Positions 53,815 through 62,778 of a stretch of 64,000 nt of DNA are shown piece after piece. The notes under the pieces were generated by a model. It saw nothing but the letters and a program-made list of their open reading frames with translations. It made no database searches and was not told the origin of the DNA. Origin of the DNA: JBPOIC01 sp052034865. Its GTDB lineage: Bacteria > UBA10199 > JADFYH01. Location: NCBI GenBank assembly GCA_052034865.1, contig JBPOIC010000009.1:23254-87253 (forward strand), given 5' to 3'. Numbering within the stretch: the first letter of the stretch is position 1; the number at the start of each line of letters is the position of its first letter. The translations under genes and the position numbers were made by a program.

Positions 53815-56472
53815 ATGAAACTTCGCAACAAGGTTTTTGTCGGGGTGTTGGGGAGTCTGCTGGTTGTGCTGGCAGCCCTTTTTCACATGATTTCCAGCCG
53901 GCTGGAGAAGGGCTTTCTTGAGCTGGAAAATGAGAGCATTCGAACAAACGTCGGCCGCGTAGAAGATGCCATTCATAACCAAATCAACAACTATTTATCC
54001 AAACAGTCGGATTGGGCGTCCTGGGATGACGCTTACGCTTTCATCGAAAACAGAAATGAAGCCTTTATTTCTTCGAATCTTACCGACAAGACGATGGCCG
54101 AGTCGCTCAAGCTGGATGTGATCTTTTTTGTAAATACCAAAGGAAAGATTGTTTACAAAAAATCGGTTGATTTAAAGACCGGTAAAGAAATTGAAATTCC
54201 CGATGAACTTGTCAAAATGGCCGAGCCCGGAAGCCCCCTGTTACAGCTCCATGACTTAACTTCCAGGCTGAGAGGATTCATCGTCACCCAGACAGGGGTC
54301 CCCTACATTTTTGTTTCCCAACCGATTTTGACCTCCAATCGCGAAGGTCCCATTCGAGGGTGGATGATCTGGGGGTTTAAATTTGATGAAGAAATTCTCA
54401 AGAACCTTTCAGAAATCACCCATCTGCAGTTCGATCTCATTCTACTCAACACCCCTGACCTTTACGAGCGCTTTGCAAAATCTTTTCATGAAAGCAAAGG
54501 AGTGATGATTGAAAGGCACTCCGAAAAGATGGCTTCTGGCTATACGTTGGTAAAAGACATTCGTGGAAAACCGGTATTTGTCCTGAAGGTTCATCAACAG
54601 CGTAATATTCATCAGATTGGCCAGGAAGCCCTTGATTATGTGCTGATCTTTCTTTCGATTTCACTGATTCTGGCCGGTATCATCCTCATGGTTTTTTTGG
54701 ACCGACTCATTATTCTTCGTTTGAGTAAGATGGAATCCTCCCTGGGCGAAATCACGCGCTCTGAAAAACATGCTTTGAGACTTCCCCATATGGGAAATGA
54801 CGAAATCGGGCGCCTGGCTTTAGCCGCAAATCGAATGCTCGATTCATTGGAAAAAAATCATCATGAATTGACCGAAAATGAAGTGCGTTACCGAGAGCTT
54901 TCAGAAAACATTCCCGTGGGAATCTTTGAGGCGGATCAAAAAGGGATGTTTACCTACGTGAATCACCAATGGACGAATCTGACCGGACTTAGCATTTATG
55001 AGTCTTTGGGAAATGGATGGATGATGGCCCTCCATCATGAAGATGCAAATAAGGTTTTTCAGCAGTGGGAAGGTTGTCTGAATCTGGGTCAGTCTTTTGA
55101 AATGGAATTCAGATTTCAACCCAAGACCGAAAAAACGGTTTGGGTTTATGGTGTTGCCATCCGATCCAAACAGCGGAGTGATGGCACTTATCAATATCTG
55201 GGATCTGTGCTCGATATTACGCCTTTAAGAAAGGCCCAGGAGGCGATTCATGAGGTCCAGCTGCAATTGCAGGAATCTCAAAAAATGGAGGCAATTGGAA
55301 AGCTTGCAGGAGGGATCGCTCATGATTTCAATAATATCTTAAGCGGAATTCTGGGGTACGCCTCTATCCTGAAAGAGAAGTTTGCCAAGGAAGAAAAGGT
55401 TTCGCGTCAGCTCGATGTGATTGTGAGGTCTGCGGAGAGAGGCGCCCAGCTTGTCAAGCAGCTTCTGGGATTTGCCCGTCGAGGCCAGTATGAAAAGAAA
55501 GTGATCAACCTGAATGAGAGTATTACCGAGACCCTTCAGCTTCTGGGTTCAACAATGGGACAGAAAATTGCTTTAAAGCAGGATCTTGAGCCCCATTTGT
55601 GGAAAATTGAAGGAGACTCTTCACAGATTTTACAAGTTTTCATGAATTTAGGAGTCAATTCGCGAGATGCCATGCCGAATGGAGGGGAGATTTTTATCCA
55701 ATCCGAAAACCTTGAGCTGAAAACAGAGGAAGAATGTCAAAAGCGTAATCTACAGCGTTTAAAGCCGGGTCGTTATGTCCATGTCATCTTTAAAGATACG
55801 GGAACCGGTGTTCCTGAAGAGATTCGTCATAAGATTTATGATCCCTTTTTCACAACCAAGGCCCCTGGAAAAGGGACAGGTTTGGGACTCTCCATGACCT
55901 ACGGAATTATTCAGAACCATAAAGGAATTATTGATCTGGAAAACACTCCTCAACTGGGCGCTACTTTTCATTTGTATTTTCCTGCATTGACTGATGAGAG
56001 CCTGATGGGTCTGGAAATGTCAGCCACTGCAGGAGCAGAGACGCCTTCCCCCCTTATGGATGAGATGAGTTTCTGGAAGGATAGACAAATTCTTCTTGCC
56101 GATGATGAATCAATGATTCTCGATTTTTTAAAGGAGATTTTGGAATCAAAAGGAGTAAGCGTTTATTGTGCATCTAACGGCAAAGAGGCCGTGCAAATCG
56201 TCCAGGAAAAAAGAGGAAATCTCGACGCTGCAATTCTCGATGTAATTATGCCTGTGATGAATGGTTTGAAGGCTTACGAAGAGATCCAGAAAGTTGATTC
56301 TGCGCTTCCTGTAATTTTTGGGAGTGGATATTCTGAGGGTGAATCGATTGCCCAACTTCAACGGGCGGGGAAAGTATCCTTCGTCCAAAAACCTTTCAAA
56401 AAAGAAGAGCTTTTAAAGCTTTTGGCTGAGAAGATGAGAAAGGGAAAAACTCTTAGCGAGAATAAGGCTTAG
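53815..56472 (+). CDS. Hybrid sensor histidine kinase (CHASE4-HAMP-PAS-HisKA-HATPase-REC)
   Basis: 885 residues from the ATG at 53815, chosen because a membrane anchor follows at once (~residues 7-27). A periplasmic CHASE4-type sensor spans ~30-170, with DWASWDDAYAF. A second helix is at ~272-300, then HAMP, a PAS/PAC domain (~355-478), HisKA with GGIAHDFNN (His ~502), a HATPase with DTGTGVPEE and GKGTGLGLSM, and a C-terminal receiver with LADDES and AILDVIMP (Asp ~810). No separate response regulator is adjacent, so phosphotransfer inside the protein or to a distant partner is expected. The ligand is unknown. Confidence 0.9.
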   Translation: MKLRNKVFVGVLGSLLVVLAALFHMISSRLEKGFLELENESIRTNVGRVEDAIHNQINNYLSKQSDWASWDDAYAFIENRNEAFISSNLTDKTMAESLKLDVIFFVNTKGKIVYKKSVDLKTGKEIEIPDELVKMAEPGSPLLQLHDLTSRLRGFIVTQTGVPYIFVSQPILTSNREGPIRGWMIWGFKFDEEILKNLSEITHLQFDLILLNTPDLYERFAKSFHESKGVMIERHSEKMASGYTLVKDIRGKPVFVLKVHQQRNIHQIGQEALDYVLIFLSISLILAGIILMVFLDRLIILRLSKMESSLGEITRSEKHALRLPHMGNDEIGRLALAANRMLDSLEKNHHELTENEVRYRELSENIPVGIFEADQKGMFTYVNHQWTNLTGLSIYESLGNGWMMALHHEDANKVFQQWEGCLNLGQSFEMEFRFQPKTEKTVWVYGVAIRSKQRSDGTYQYLGSVLDITPLRKAQEAIHEVQLQLQESQKMEAIGKLAGGIAHDFNNILSGILGYASILKEKFAKEEKVSRQLDVIVRSAERGAQLVKQLLGFARRGQYEKKVINLNESITETLQLLGSTMGQKIALKQDLEPHLWKIEGDSSQILQVFMNLGVNSRDAMPNGGEIFIQSENLELKTEEECQKRNLQRLKPGRYVHVIFKDTGTGVPEEIRHKIYDPFFTTKAPGKGTGLGLSMTYGIIQNHKGIIDLENTPQLGATFHLYFPALTDESLMGLEMSATAGAETPSPLMDEMSFWKDRQILLADDESMILDFLKEILESKGVSVYCASNGKEAVQIVQEKRGNLDAAILDVIMPVMNGLKAYEEIQKVDSALPVIFGSGYSEGESIAQLQRAGKVSFVQKPFKKEELLKLLAEKMRKGKTLSENKA

Positions 56473-56716
56473 ATTGAACGCCTTGATGCCAAAACGATAA
56501 GTTTAGGTTGGACGTTTTCATTGGGGTAAGAGGCAACCCGAAGAACAGAAGCATTTAGAATAAGTACTTGCGAGAATTTTAACAGTGCAGATCAGCCGGC
56601 AAGAATTTCCAATAGAGTTGTTTTACTGGGCTACTTAACGTCCATATCCAGTTGTGGTTTGTCTAAACCAGCCTTAACCAACCATAATAACCACATCAAG
56701 GAAAAGGGGATCTCTT

Positions 56717-57118
56717 GTGCTGCCTTCTTCATTTTTTGAGTCACTTGCCTGGTCTTTTTCAGAACCTGTTCCGTCTTCTCCAGAAGGCATGGCAGCGGCA
56801 GTTACTTCATATAACGAGGAAATTGGAAAATCCTTTGAACCATCTGAGTTGACCACCCCTTTCCCCTTTCTTCGAATCGATTTAATGTATTCCTACCGAG
56901 TTCAGCAATCAGGCGGCGAATGGAAAGAAGTTTCTGTAATTGTAAGAATTGATGGAAGCGGAAAAGAACTAACTTACTCTGAAATACTCTGGCACTTGCA
57001 TCGTGCAGCGCATGATCATCTCTCTGATCAAGATCATCATTTTTTTGAAGGGTTTTATCTTATCTCGCAGCAGGCCAAAGATGGTACTCCAGTATATGAA
57101 ATACATCTTGGCAGCTAA
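56717..57118 (+). CDS. Hypothetical protein
   Basis: 133 residues, start GTG at 56717 (GGGGAT upstream) or ATG at 56789. I do not recognise a named domain. The sequence is plausible for a soluble protein: a Ser/Pro-rich start, then RIDLMYSYRV and VIVRIDGSGKELTYSEILWHLH, which look like paired beta strands and a helix, and a His/Asp-rich segment HDHLSDQDHHFF. It stands alone between the histidine kinase and nuoI. Composition and codon use look like a real gene; function cannot be stated. Confidence 0.6.
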   Translation: MLPSSFFESLAWSFSEPVPSSPEGMAAAVTSYNEEIGKSFEPSELTTPFPFLRIDLMYSYRVQQSGGEWKEVSVIVRIDGSGKELTYSEILWHLHRAAHDHLSDQDHHFFEGFYLISQQAKDGTPVYEIHLGS

Positions 57119-57502
57119 CACTTTAATGCTCTCTTGGCTTTGATTGAGTTTCTTCTTGCACCGATTCATTTGGCTCCTGCAAGTATCTGTACTCGGTGTC
57201 AATATTTCGCGCACTTCATTGCAAGGATTAAAGAAAATGATCATCTCCCTCGTAGAGATTGAATAGGTGGTTAATGTCCAACCCATCATTTCTTGGTCTC
57301 TCCGTATTGCTTGCTTGTCCTTAAAGATCAACGTTATGCAATGGTGAGAAAATTTCAACTTAAGACTTTTTATTGTAAACTTTTTGTAGCTTGGTATATG
57401 AAGGTCTCACGCTCCATTCGCTTGAAAAATATAAAAACTTTTAAGTAGATCCTGTGCGCAGGAATTTAAAAGGTCCTGCAAACCTTCAGGAGTCAGCCGT
57501 TT
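57119..57502. other. Gap without a recognisable gene
   Basis: About 380 bp upstream of nuoI. A minus-strand open frame (56969-57358) crosses it but overlaps the hypothetical gene and looks non-coding. A weak -35/-10-like pair (TTGTAA, 16 bp, TATATG) is seen near 57374-57401 and might serve nuoI. Nothing else is evident. Confidence 0.4.
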
Positions 57503-58018
57503 ATGGCCACCATTGTCGTAAAAAAACCAAAGTTTTCTTTTTGGCAAAAAATCTATGTTGGTGCGATTGCTCAAGGAATGCTCATCACCTTGAGGCATGC
57601 CCTACGAAATATTTTTAACCAAAAAGGAATTCTCACCTACGAATTCCCAGAAAAGAAAAAACCCATCCCTTTAAACTATCGGGCCGAACATCGGCTTATG
57701 CAAAGGCCCGACGGATCTGTTCGTTGTACCGCTTGTATGTTGTGTGCCACAGCCTGCCCGGCTCATTGTATCGAGATCGTGGCTCAAGAACACCCGGATC
57801 CCGAAATCGAAAAGTTTCCTGCAGTTTATAATATCGATTTGTTGCGCTGTGTTTTTTGCGGATTTTGTGTGGAGGCTTGTCCTTGCGATGCCATTCGAAT
57901 GGATACACAAAAAGTGGATCGGGCAGAACTTAATCGCCCTGCCTTTGTGCTGGATCGCAATTACCTTTTGCACAATCATCCTGAAGACAAAAGCCCTTAC
58001 TCGATCGCCTTATATTAA
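57503..58018 (+). CDS. nuoI: NADH-quinone oxidoreductase subunit I
   Basis: 171 residues. Two [4Fe-4S] motifs of the 8Fe ferredoxin type: CTACMLCATACP (~residue 75) and CVFCGFCVEACP (~residue 116). The N-terminal amphipathic helix (SFWQKIYVGAIAQG-like) and the MLITLRHA segment are typical of NuoI, which carries electrons from the peripheral arm to quinone. No other nuo genes flank it; the next gene is isocitrate dehydrogenase, an NADH producer. A stand-alone ferredoxin role cannot be excluded. Confidence 0.85.
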   Translation: MATIVVKKPKFSFWQKIYVGAIAQGMLITLRHALRNIFNQKGILTYEFPEKKKPIPLNYRAEHRLMQRPDGSVRCTACMLCATACPAHCIEIVAQEHPDPEIEKFPAVYNIDLLRCVFCGFCVEACPCDAIRMDTQKVDRAELNRPAFVLDRNYLLHNHPEDKSPYSIALY

Positions 58019-58044
58019 AAACCACTATTCAAAAAGATTCTCTC

Positions 58045-59055
58045 ATGTCCTACCAACTCACTCTTATCCCTGGTGACGGGATCGGTCCAGAAGTCACCCA
58101 AGCGGCGATCACGGTTCTGAACGCAACCGGAATTCAATTCAAGTGGGATAAGGTCCTCGCAGGCCAACAGGCAATCGATAAGTTCGGTTCTCCTCTCCCA
58201 GACAAAACCGTTCAGATTCTTCAAAAAAACAAGGTAGCCTTAAAAGGCCCGATTGGAACCCCGATTGCGAAAGGGTTTGGTAGCGTAAATGTTCTAATGC
58301 GAAAAAAGCTTAATCTTTTTGCAAGCTTAAGACCAATTAAATCCTTAAAAGGATTAAGTACTCGTTACTCCGATATCGATTTGGTGGTCGTGCGAGAAAA
58401 CACCGAAGATCTCTACGCTGGAGTAGAACACGAGGTGGTACCAGGAGTGGTTGAGAGTATCAAAATCATCACTGAAAAAGCCTCGACCCGAATTGCAGAA
58501 TTTGCCTTTCAGTATGCCAAAAAGGAAAAACGCAAAAAGGTGACAGCCATTCATAAGGCAAATATCATGAAGCTTTCGGATGGCCTTTTTATCAATTGTT
58601 CCAGCAAGGTAGGAGAAAAATTTCCTAAAATTGCCTATCAGGAGATGATTGTCGACAACACCTGTATGCAGCTGGTGATCAATCCTCAACAGTTTGATGT
58701 GTTATTATTAGAAAATCTCTATGGAGATATTATTTCCGACCTTTGTGCCGGGTTGGTTGGGGGCTTGGGGGTGGTTCCTGGGGCGAATATCGGGAAGGAT
58801 ATGGCAGTATTTGAAGCGGTTCATGGAAATGCTCCCACTATTGCAGGTAAAGGGATAGCCAACCCCATTGCCATGGTCTTGACGGCTGCGATGATGCTTA
58901 AGTATTTGGGTGAAAAGAAGGCAGCTAGAGCGATCGAAGCGGCAGTGAATGAACTTACGGATGAAGGAGCGAATCTGACCCCAGACCTCGGAGGAAACGC
59001 TTCAACGCAGCAGGTGGCCAAATCCATCGCCCAAAAAGTTCGAACTTATCTTTAG
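58045..59055 (+). CDS. icd: Isocitrate dehydrogenase, NAD-type
   Basis: 336 residues of the beta-decarboxylating dehydrogenase family. It opens with LIPGDGIGPEV, has SVNVLMRKKLNLFASLRP (substrate loop), VVRENTEDLYAGVEH (~residues 113-127, isocitrate type) and the metal-binding YGDIISDLCAGLVGG (~residue 230). The C-terminal LTPDLGGNAST is typical of the NAD enzymes related to IDH3. Isopropylmalate dehydrogenase is the main alternative, but the RENTEDLY motif favours isocitrate. It is 26 bp after nuoI. Confidence 0.88.
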   Translation: MSYQLTLIPGDGIGPEVTQAAITVLNATGIQFKWDKVLAGQQAIDKFGSPLPDKTVQILQKNKVALKGPIGTPIAKGFGSVNVLMRKKLNLFASLRPIKSLKGLSTRYSDIDLVVVRENTEDLYAGVEHEVVPGVVESIKIITEKASTRIAEFAFQYAKKEKRKKVTAIHKANIMKLSDGLFINCSSKVGEKFPKIAYQEMIVDNTCMQLVINPQQFDVLLLENLYGDIISDLCAGLVGGLGVVPGANIGKDMAVFEAVHGNAPTIAGKGIANPIAMVLTAAMMLKYLGEKKAARAIEAAVNELTDEGANLTPDLGGNASTQQVAKSIAQKVRTYL

Positions 59056-59070
59056 AGTTTAACCTGTCAT

Positions 59071-59415
59071 ATGACGACGGATACACCAATCAGCCCCGAT
59101 TTCATCTCTGCAGAAACAGCTATAGCTGAACCTGCCACTTCATCTTTGACCCAACCCGCAGATTCCATGCAGGAGAAAAGGTCTCTGCCACTACCCGACG
59201 ATAAATTTTCCAAAGGAAAAATTATAAAATATTTCCCTCAGTCCAAGTACGGGTTTATCAAAGACCGAGCTGGGCGTGATGTTTATTTCAATGTGGAAGA
59301 GGTTCGTTTTGTCGGCTCCAAAGGTCGAGATCATCTTAAAGAAGGTCTTGAAGTTGGCTATGATGTTGCCTGGACGAGTAAGGGGATACATATTGAAAAA
59401 ATAAAGATTTACTGA
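59071..59415 (+). CDS. Cold-shock-domain-like protein with N-terminal extension
   Basis: 114 residues. The last ~65 resemble a cold-shock (OB) domain: GKIIKYFPQSKYGFIKDRAGRDVYFNVEEV, where KYGFI stands for RNP1 and DVYFN for RNP2, then VGYDVAWTSKGIHIEKIKI. The first ~48 residues are a Ser/Thr/Pro-rich, probably disordered tail not found in standard CspA proteins. Likely a nucleic-acid binder. It lies 15 bp after icd. Confidence 0.72.
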   Translation: MTTDTPISPDFISAETAIAEPATSSLTQPADSMQEKRSLPLPDDKFSKGKIIKYFPQSKYGFIKDRAGRDVYFNVEEVRFVGSKGRDHLKEGLEVGYDVAWTSKGIHIEKIKIY

Positions 59416-59432
59416 TTCTCCCGCACATTTGC

Positions 59433-59458
59433 CTTGCGGTTTTTACCTCATCCGCAAG
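59433..59458. terminator. Hairpin after the cold-shock-like gene
   Basis: CTTGCGG (59433-59439) and CCGCAAG (59452-59458) form a perfect 7 bp stem with a 12-base loop, 17 bp after the stop. No strong T run follows, so termination is only likely. Confidence 0.4.
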
Positions 59459-59522
59459 AGCTATTTCCCTCGATGTTCAAGAATTCCATAAAAATTATCT
59501 CTCCAATTCAACGAGGTCCTTC

Positions 59523-60650
59523 ATGTCATCCACTGCAGAATTGATTGTTGCAGATAGTGAAACAGATGCGAATCTTTACTACGCTACACGTTTTGTTGTT
59601 CCAGATCCTGTTCTGTTCATTAAAATCAGAAATAAAAAATACCTGATCTTGAATGATTTAGAAGTCGATCGCGGGCGTCGAGAGGCATCCGTCGATGAGG
59701 TTTTGTCCCTGACCGAATGGCAGGAAAGGGTAAAAAAAAGGATTAGGAAAGCACCCACAACTTCCGATGTCCTTGAAGGATTTCTAAAGGAAAAGAAGGT
59801 AAAACATTTAATTTTATCTCATCAGTTTCCAGCATGCTTAGCCTTTGAGCTTCAAAAGAAAAAATTTTCGATCGAATTTCGAGCGGATCCTTTTTGGGCC
59901 AATCGCCTTCTTAAAACTCCAGATGAAAAAAAAGCCATTCAGGAAAGTCTAAAATATACAGGCCAGGCGATTCGAAAAGCCTATGAGGTTCTTCATGAAT
60001 CTACCCTCTCGAAAACGAATGTTTTATTTCAGAAAAAGAATTTGACCTCAGAGAAGCTGCGTCAGGTGATCGACGGATATTTGCTGGATCATCAGTGTCT
60101 TCCAAAAAATACCATCGTTGCGGGTGGCGATCAGGCAGTTGATCCCCATGAGCGAGGGAGTGGGCCTTTAAAACCCCATCAATCCATTGTGATGGATGTT
60201 TTTCCCCGCTCGATGAAATCACAATATTTTGCCGACATGACCCGTACTGTGGTGAAAGGGAAACCGAGTCCTGAGCTTGCCAGGATGTGGAAAACAGTGA
60301 AGGAGGCTCAGGAACGAGCCATCGATAAAATTCGCGAGGGAATCAATGGCAATCAGATTCACGGATGGATTCTTTCCTTTTTTGAACAGAAGGGTTTTAA
60401 AACCGGCATTCAGAACGGAAGGATGCAGGGTTTTTTTCATGGCACAGGTCATGGATTGGGCCTGGATATTCATGAACCTCCGCGAGTTTCAAAAGTTTCT
60501 GTTCGGCTCAAAGCCGGGATGGTGGTGACTGTAGAACCGGGGCTTTATTATGCGGGAATTGGAGGCGTGCGTATTGAAGACGTCGTTTATGTGACGAAAG
60601 AAGGTTGTGAGGTCCTTTCTTCCTGCCCAAAAATTTTAGCCATCGATTAG
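59523..60650 (+). CDS. M24-family aminopeptidase (Xaa-Pro type)
   Basis: 375 residues in creatinase/prolidase layout: a smaller N-terminal domain and the pita-bread C-terminal domain. All five metal ligands are present: Asp in VMDVFPRS (~223), Asp in FADMTRT (~238), His in HGTGHGLG (~307), Glu in VEPGLY (~338) and Glu in RIEDVVY (~352). It hydrolyses N-terminal Xaa-Pro or similar peptide bonds in the cytoplasm. Exact specificity is not readable from sequence. Confidence 0.88.
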   Translation: MSSTAELIVADSETDANLYYATRFVVPDPVLFIKIRNKKYLILNDLEVDRGRREASVDEVLSLTEWQERVKKRIRKAPTTSDVLEGFLKEKKVKHLILSHQFPACLAFELQKKKFSIEFRADPFWANRLLKTPDEKKAIQESLKYTGQAIRKAYEVLHESTLSKTNVLFQKKNLTSEKLRQVIDGYLLDHQCLPKNTIVAGGDQAVDPHERGSGPLKPHQSIVMDVFPRSMKSQYFADMTRTVVKGKPSPELARMWKTVKEAQERAIDKIREGINGNQIHGWILSFFEQKGFKTGIQNGRMQGFFHGTGHGLGLDIHEPPRVSKVSVRLKAGMVVTVEPGLYYAGIGGVRIEDVVYVTKEGCEVLSSCPKILAID

Positions 60651-60725
60651 GCTTTTGGTTCCAGAATAATTTTCGCCATGAAGCCGAAAGTGAGGGCGTT
60701 TTGCATGTTTGCAGGGAGTTTTGCG

Positions 60726-60755
60726 TTGACACTGAAAGAAGGTTTTTCCTATACG
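60726..60755 (+). promoter_or_regulatory. Sigma-70-type promoter for tRNA-Phe
   Basis: TTGACA (60726-60731) is a perfect -35; TATACG (60750-60755) follows after 18 bp. The predicted start is about 60 nt before the tRNA. A CAAATC-TTGC-GATTTG hairpin lies in the leader. Confidence 0.55.
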
Positions 60756-60819
60756 TACAGCCCTTCAAATCTTGCGATTTGAGTCCTTTTTCGAGGGAGG
60801 ACTTTGAAGCAAGTTTTAT

Positions 60820-60892
60820 GGACAGGTAGCTCAGTCGGTAGAGCGCAGCCCTGAAAAGGCTGGCGTCGGCGGTTCAATCCCGCCCCTGTCCA
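60820..60892 (+). tRNA. tRNA-Phe (anticodon GAA)
   Basis: The acceptor stem pairs GGACAGG with CCTGTCC and has discriminator A at 60892. The D-arm is GCTC-AGTCGGTA-GAGC, the anticodon arm CAGCC-CTGAAAA-GGCTG with anticodon GAA, and the T-arm GGCGG-TTCAATC-CCGCC. CCA is not encoded. TTTTTT follows immediately and may end transcription. Confidence 0.95.
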
Positions 60893-60896
60893 TTTT

Positions 60897-61205
60897 TTAT
60901 TCTCCCTTCTCAAAATCCTCATTTTTTTTCTGATCCTCAGAAAATTCTTCTTTATCCTTATCACCCCCTTTGCCTGTATCAAAAAAACGCTCAAATTCAC
61001 TGAGCCCATGAATCGCTGCCAACAATCGGTAGTATTTGGGATCATTTTCCTCACGCTCTGGGTTCAGAAGACCTTCTGGGAAACAGGGATCCTGATCGAT
61101 GTTTTTTGGATCTGGGACGGATGAGTTAGCCGGAGAAGATGGGGCTTTGGTTGATGAAAAAGGTTGGGTAGGTGGCCGATATTTTTTGGAAAAGGAGGTA
61201 TTCAT
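60897..61205 (-). CDS. Hypothetical small protein
   Basis: 102 residues, unrecognised. A Pro/Ser-rich first third is followed by FPEGLLNPEREENDPKYYRL and a helical segment, then a Lys/Glu/Asp-rich tail. GGAAGG lies 5 bp before the ATG. It is the third small minus-strand gene after 61973 and 61660, separated from the second by ~190 bp, and may share their sigma-54 promoter. No signal peptide or membrane segment. Confidence 0.5.
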   Translation of the reverse strand: MNTSFSKKYRPPTQPFSSTKAPSSPANSSVPDPKNIDQDPCFPEGLLNPEREENDPKYYRLLAAIHGLSEFERFFDTGKGGDKDKEEFSEDQKKNEDFEKGE

Positions 61206-61396
61206 AAAAGCCTTCCGATGACATACTCCAGTGAAGTGAATGCCTCACAGGATGTTCATCTTCGTGCTTTCGATCCTCCTCCCACACACTCCAATGGATA
61301 TTCAGATCCATCGAATGCTATCGAAGCTGGTAAAGATTTGTTGTGATTGGGTTTTAACTACTCAGTTAATTAAGATGACCGCTAAAAACTGAAAAA

Positions 61397-61660
61397 CTAC
61401 TTTTTTTGAACCAGGCGATTTTTATCCTGGATATGGGCAAGTTTTTTAAGGTCTTTGTCTTCTATTTGAAAATTTTCATGTCCTTCGGTTTTGGCATCTT
61501 TGGCATATTTGACGGTGGTTGCCATCAAGCGAAAAATCTTGTCGTCGAGCCCGGAATAAATACGGTCAAAAAGTTCTTTCACAATCTCCACCTGTTTTGC
61601 CTTCGGCAAATGGGAAATTCGCTTCAAGAACTCTTCTTTGGTGACGGACTCAGTCATCAT
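61397..61660 (-). CDS. Hypothetical small helical protein
   Basis: 87 residues, Lys/Glu-rich and mostly helical (EEFLKRISHLPKAKQVEIVKEL), unrecognised. AAGGAG lies 6 bp before the ATG at 61660. It begins 10 bp after the stop of the upstream small gene, so the two are co-transcribed. It has no cysteine and no membrane segment. Confidence 0.65.
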   Translation of the reverse strand: MMTESVTKEEFLKRISHLPKAKQVEIVKELFDRIYSGLDDKIFRLMATTVKYAKDAKTEGHENFQIEDKDLKKLAHIQDKNRLVQKK

Positions 61661-61670
61661 TTCTTTCTCC

Positions 61671-61973
61671 TTATAAGCCGCGATTTGCCAAAATGGTCGC
61701 TGCTAGATGTCCAACCCCTGGACCGAATTCAAAAGCCTGCTCGGCAGCATTTGAAATGGTGCCTCCAGGTATTTTCGATAATTCCGGTGCTCGAGTGGCC
61801 AATAAAGCATTGGAACGTTCGCCATTGTTTGCCGTGAGTCTTTGTAAAGCGTTGGCTTCTCCTCGATAGTCGGCAGCTCGTCCTACCGAAACTTTCGGTG
61901 CACCCTCGCTTACCTTATTCCAGTTGGCTGGAGGTGTGTACGAGCCATCGATTTTATCTTTAATAACACTCAT
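61671..61973 (-). CDS. Hypothetical small protein, first gene of a sigma-54-type operon
   Basis: 100 residues, unrecognised. The first half is Asn/Gly/Lys-rich (SYTPPANWNKVSEGAPK), the second Ala/Gly-rich with AATILANRGL at the end. GAGGAGAAAAC precedes the ATG. It lies 37 nt downstream of the predicted start from the strong sigma-54 site at 62021-62036. Being sigma-54 controlled, like the flagellar and pse operons, it may belong to the same regulon (inference). Confidence 0.65.
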   Translation of the reverse strand: MSVIKDKIDGSYTPPANWNKVSEGAPKVSVGRAADYRGEANALQRLTANNGERSNALLATRAPELSKIPGGTISNAAEQAFEFGPGVGHLAATILANRGL

Positions 61974-62020
61974 GTTTTCTCCTCAGAACACTCTTGCTTA
62001 GAAGATTCTATCAATAGAAT

Positions 62021-62036
62021 AGCAAATGAGATGCCA
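62021..62036 (-). promoter_or_regulatory. Sigma-54 promoter for the small-gene operon
   Basis: On the minus strand the sequence is TGGCATCTCATTTGCT, with TGGCA, the exact spacer and TTGCT. Eight leading bases equal those of the pseB promoter, and the distance to the first ATG (37 nt from the predicted start) is also the same. Confidence 0.7.
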
Positions 62037-62181
62037 TTTAATTTATTCCTGCAAGGATTTTACTCATTATAAAAAGAATAACAATATTAATAATTTACTT
62101 CCCTTCCCTCTTATTATCGACCACTTTCCAAAATGATTGCTAGAAAAATTCATTCCCCCAATATTATTTCGTTGAGGTCTT

Positions 62182-62778
62182 ATGTCCCCAGTTTATGATC
62201 GCAAGGATCACTACTATAAAAAGGCCAAAGAAGAGGGGCATGCCTCTCGGGCGGTGTATAAACTTGAGGAAATCGATCGGGAATTTCACCTTCTCAACTC
62301 AAAAGACCGGGTGATGGATCTGGGCTGTGCCCCTGGAGGGTGGCTTCAATACCTAGCCCGAAAGGTCGGCCCTTCAGGAAAAATCGTCGGCGCCGATCTT
62401 CTGGAAGTAAAAGCCCAACTTCCTTCTCATGTCCATATTTTACAAGGGGATGTTACACAGCCTGCTATCCAGGAAAAATGTATCGAATTGCTCGGAGGGC
62501 TGGCAGATGTTTTGGTTTCTGATCTTTCTCCCAATCTCTCAGGAATTCGCTTCAAAGATAATTATGCTTCGTATGAGCTTTCTATGATCGTTCTGAAGGT
62601 TGCTCGACAAATTTTAAAACCGGGTGGGCACATGGTGGTGAAGATTTTTCCTGGAGATGAGCTGCCTTTATACAAAAAAGAGCTCCAGCTTACCTTTAGA
62701 GAAATCAAAACCTTAATTCCAAAGGCCACGCGAAAAGGATCTTCAGAAATCTACCTGATTTCCAAAAATAAAAAATAG
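62182..62778 (+). CDS. rlmE: 23S rRNA (uridine-2552-2'-O)-methyltransferase RlmE
   Basis: 198 residues of the FtsJ/RrmJ family. SRAVYKLEEID holds the first catalytic Lys (~28); the SAM site is VMDLGCAPGGWLQYL; the remaining K-D-K-E tetrad is Asp in SDLSPN (~114), Lys in VVKIFPG (~154) and Glu in SSEIYLI (~189), with the same spacing as E. coli RlmE. It methylates the A-loop of 23S rRNA. The upstream 200 bp is shared with the divergent small-gene operon. Confidence 0.93.
   Translation: MSPVYDRKDHYYKKAKEEGHASRAVYKLEEIDREFHLLNSKDRVMDLGCAPGGWLQYLARKVGPSGKIVGADLLEVKAQLPSHVHILQGDVTQPAIQEKCIELLGGLADVLVSDLSPNLSGIRFKDNYASYELSMIVLKVARQILKPGGHMVVKIFPGDELPLYKKELQLTFREIKTLIPKATRKGSSEIYLISKNKK

Noticed and set aside
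56969..57358. 129-residue minus-strand open frame near the hypothetical gene
   Set aside because: It overlaps the better plus-strand gene by 150 bp, has no ribosome site that I can see and a composition rich in Met, Cys and Ile unlike its neighbours.
61218..61346. 42-residue plus-strand frame (MTYSSEVNASQDV start) between two small minus-strand genes
   Set aside because: The amino-acid composition is plausible, but there is no ribosome site at a usable distance and no promoter, so I did not list it as a gene.
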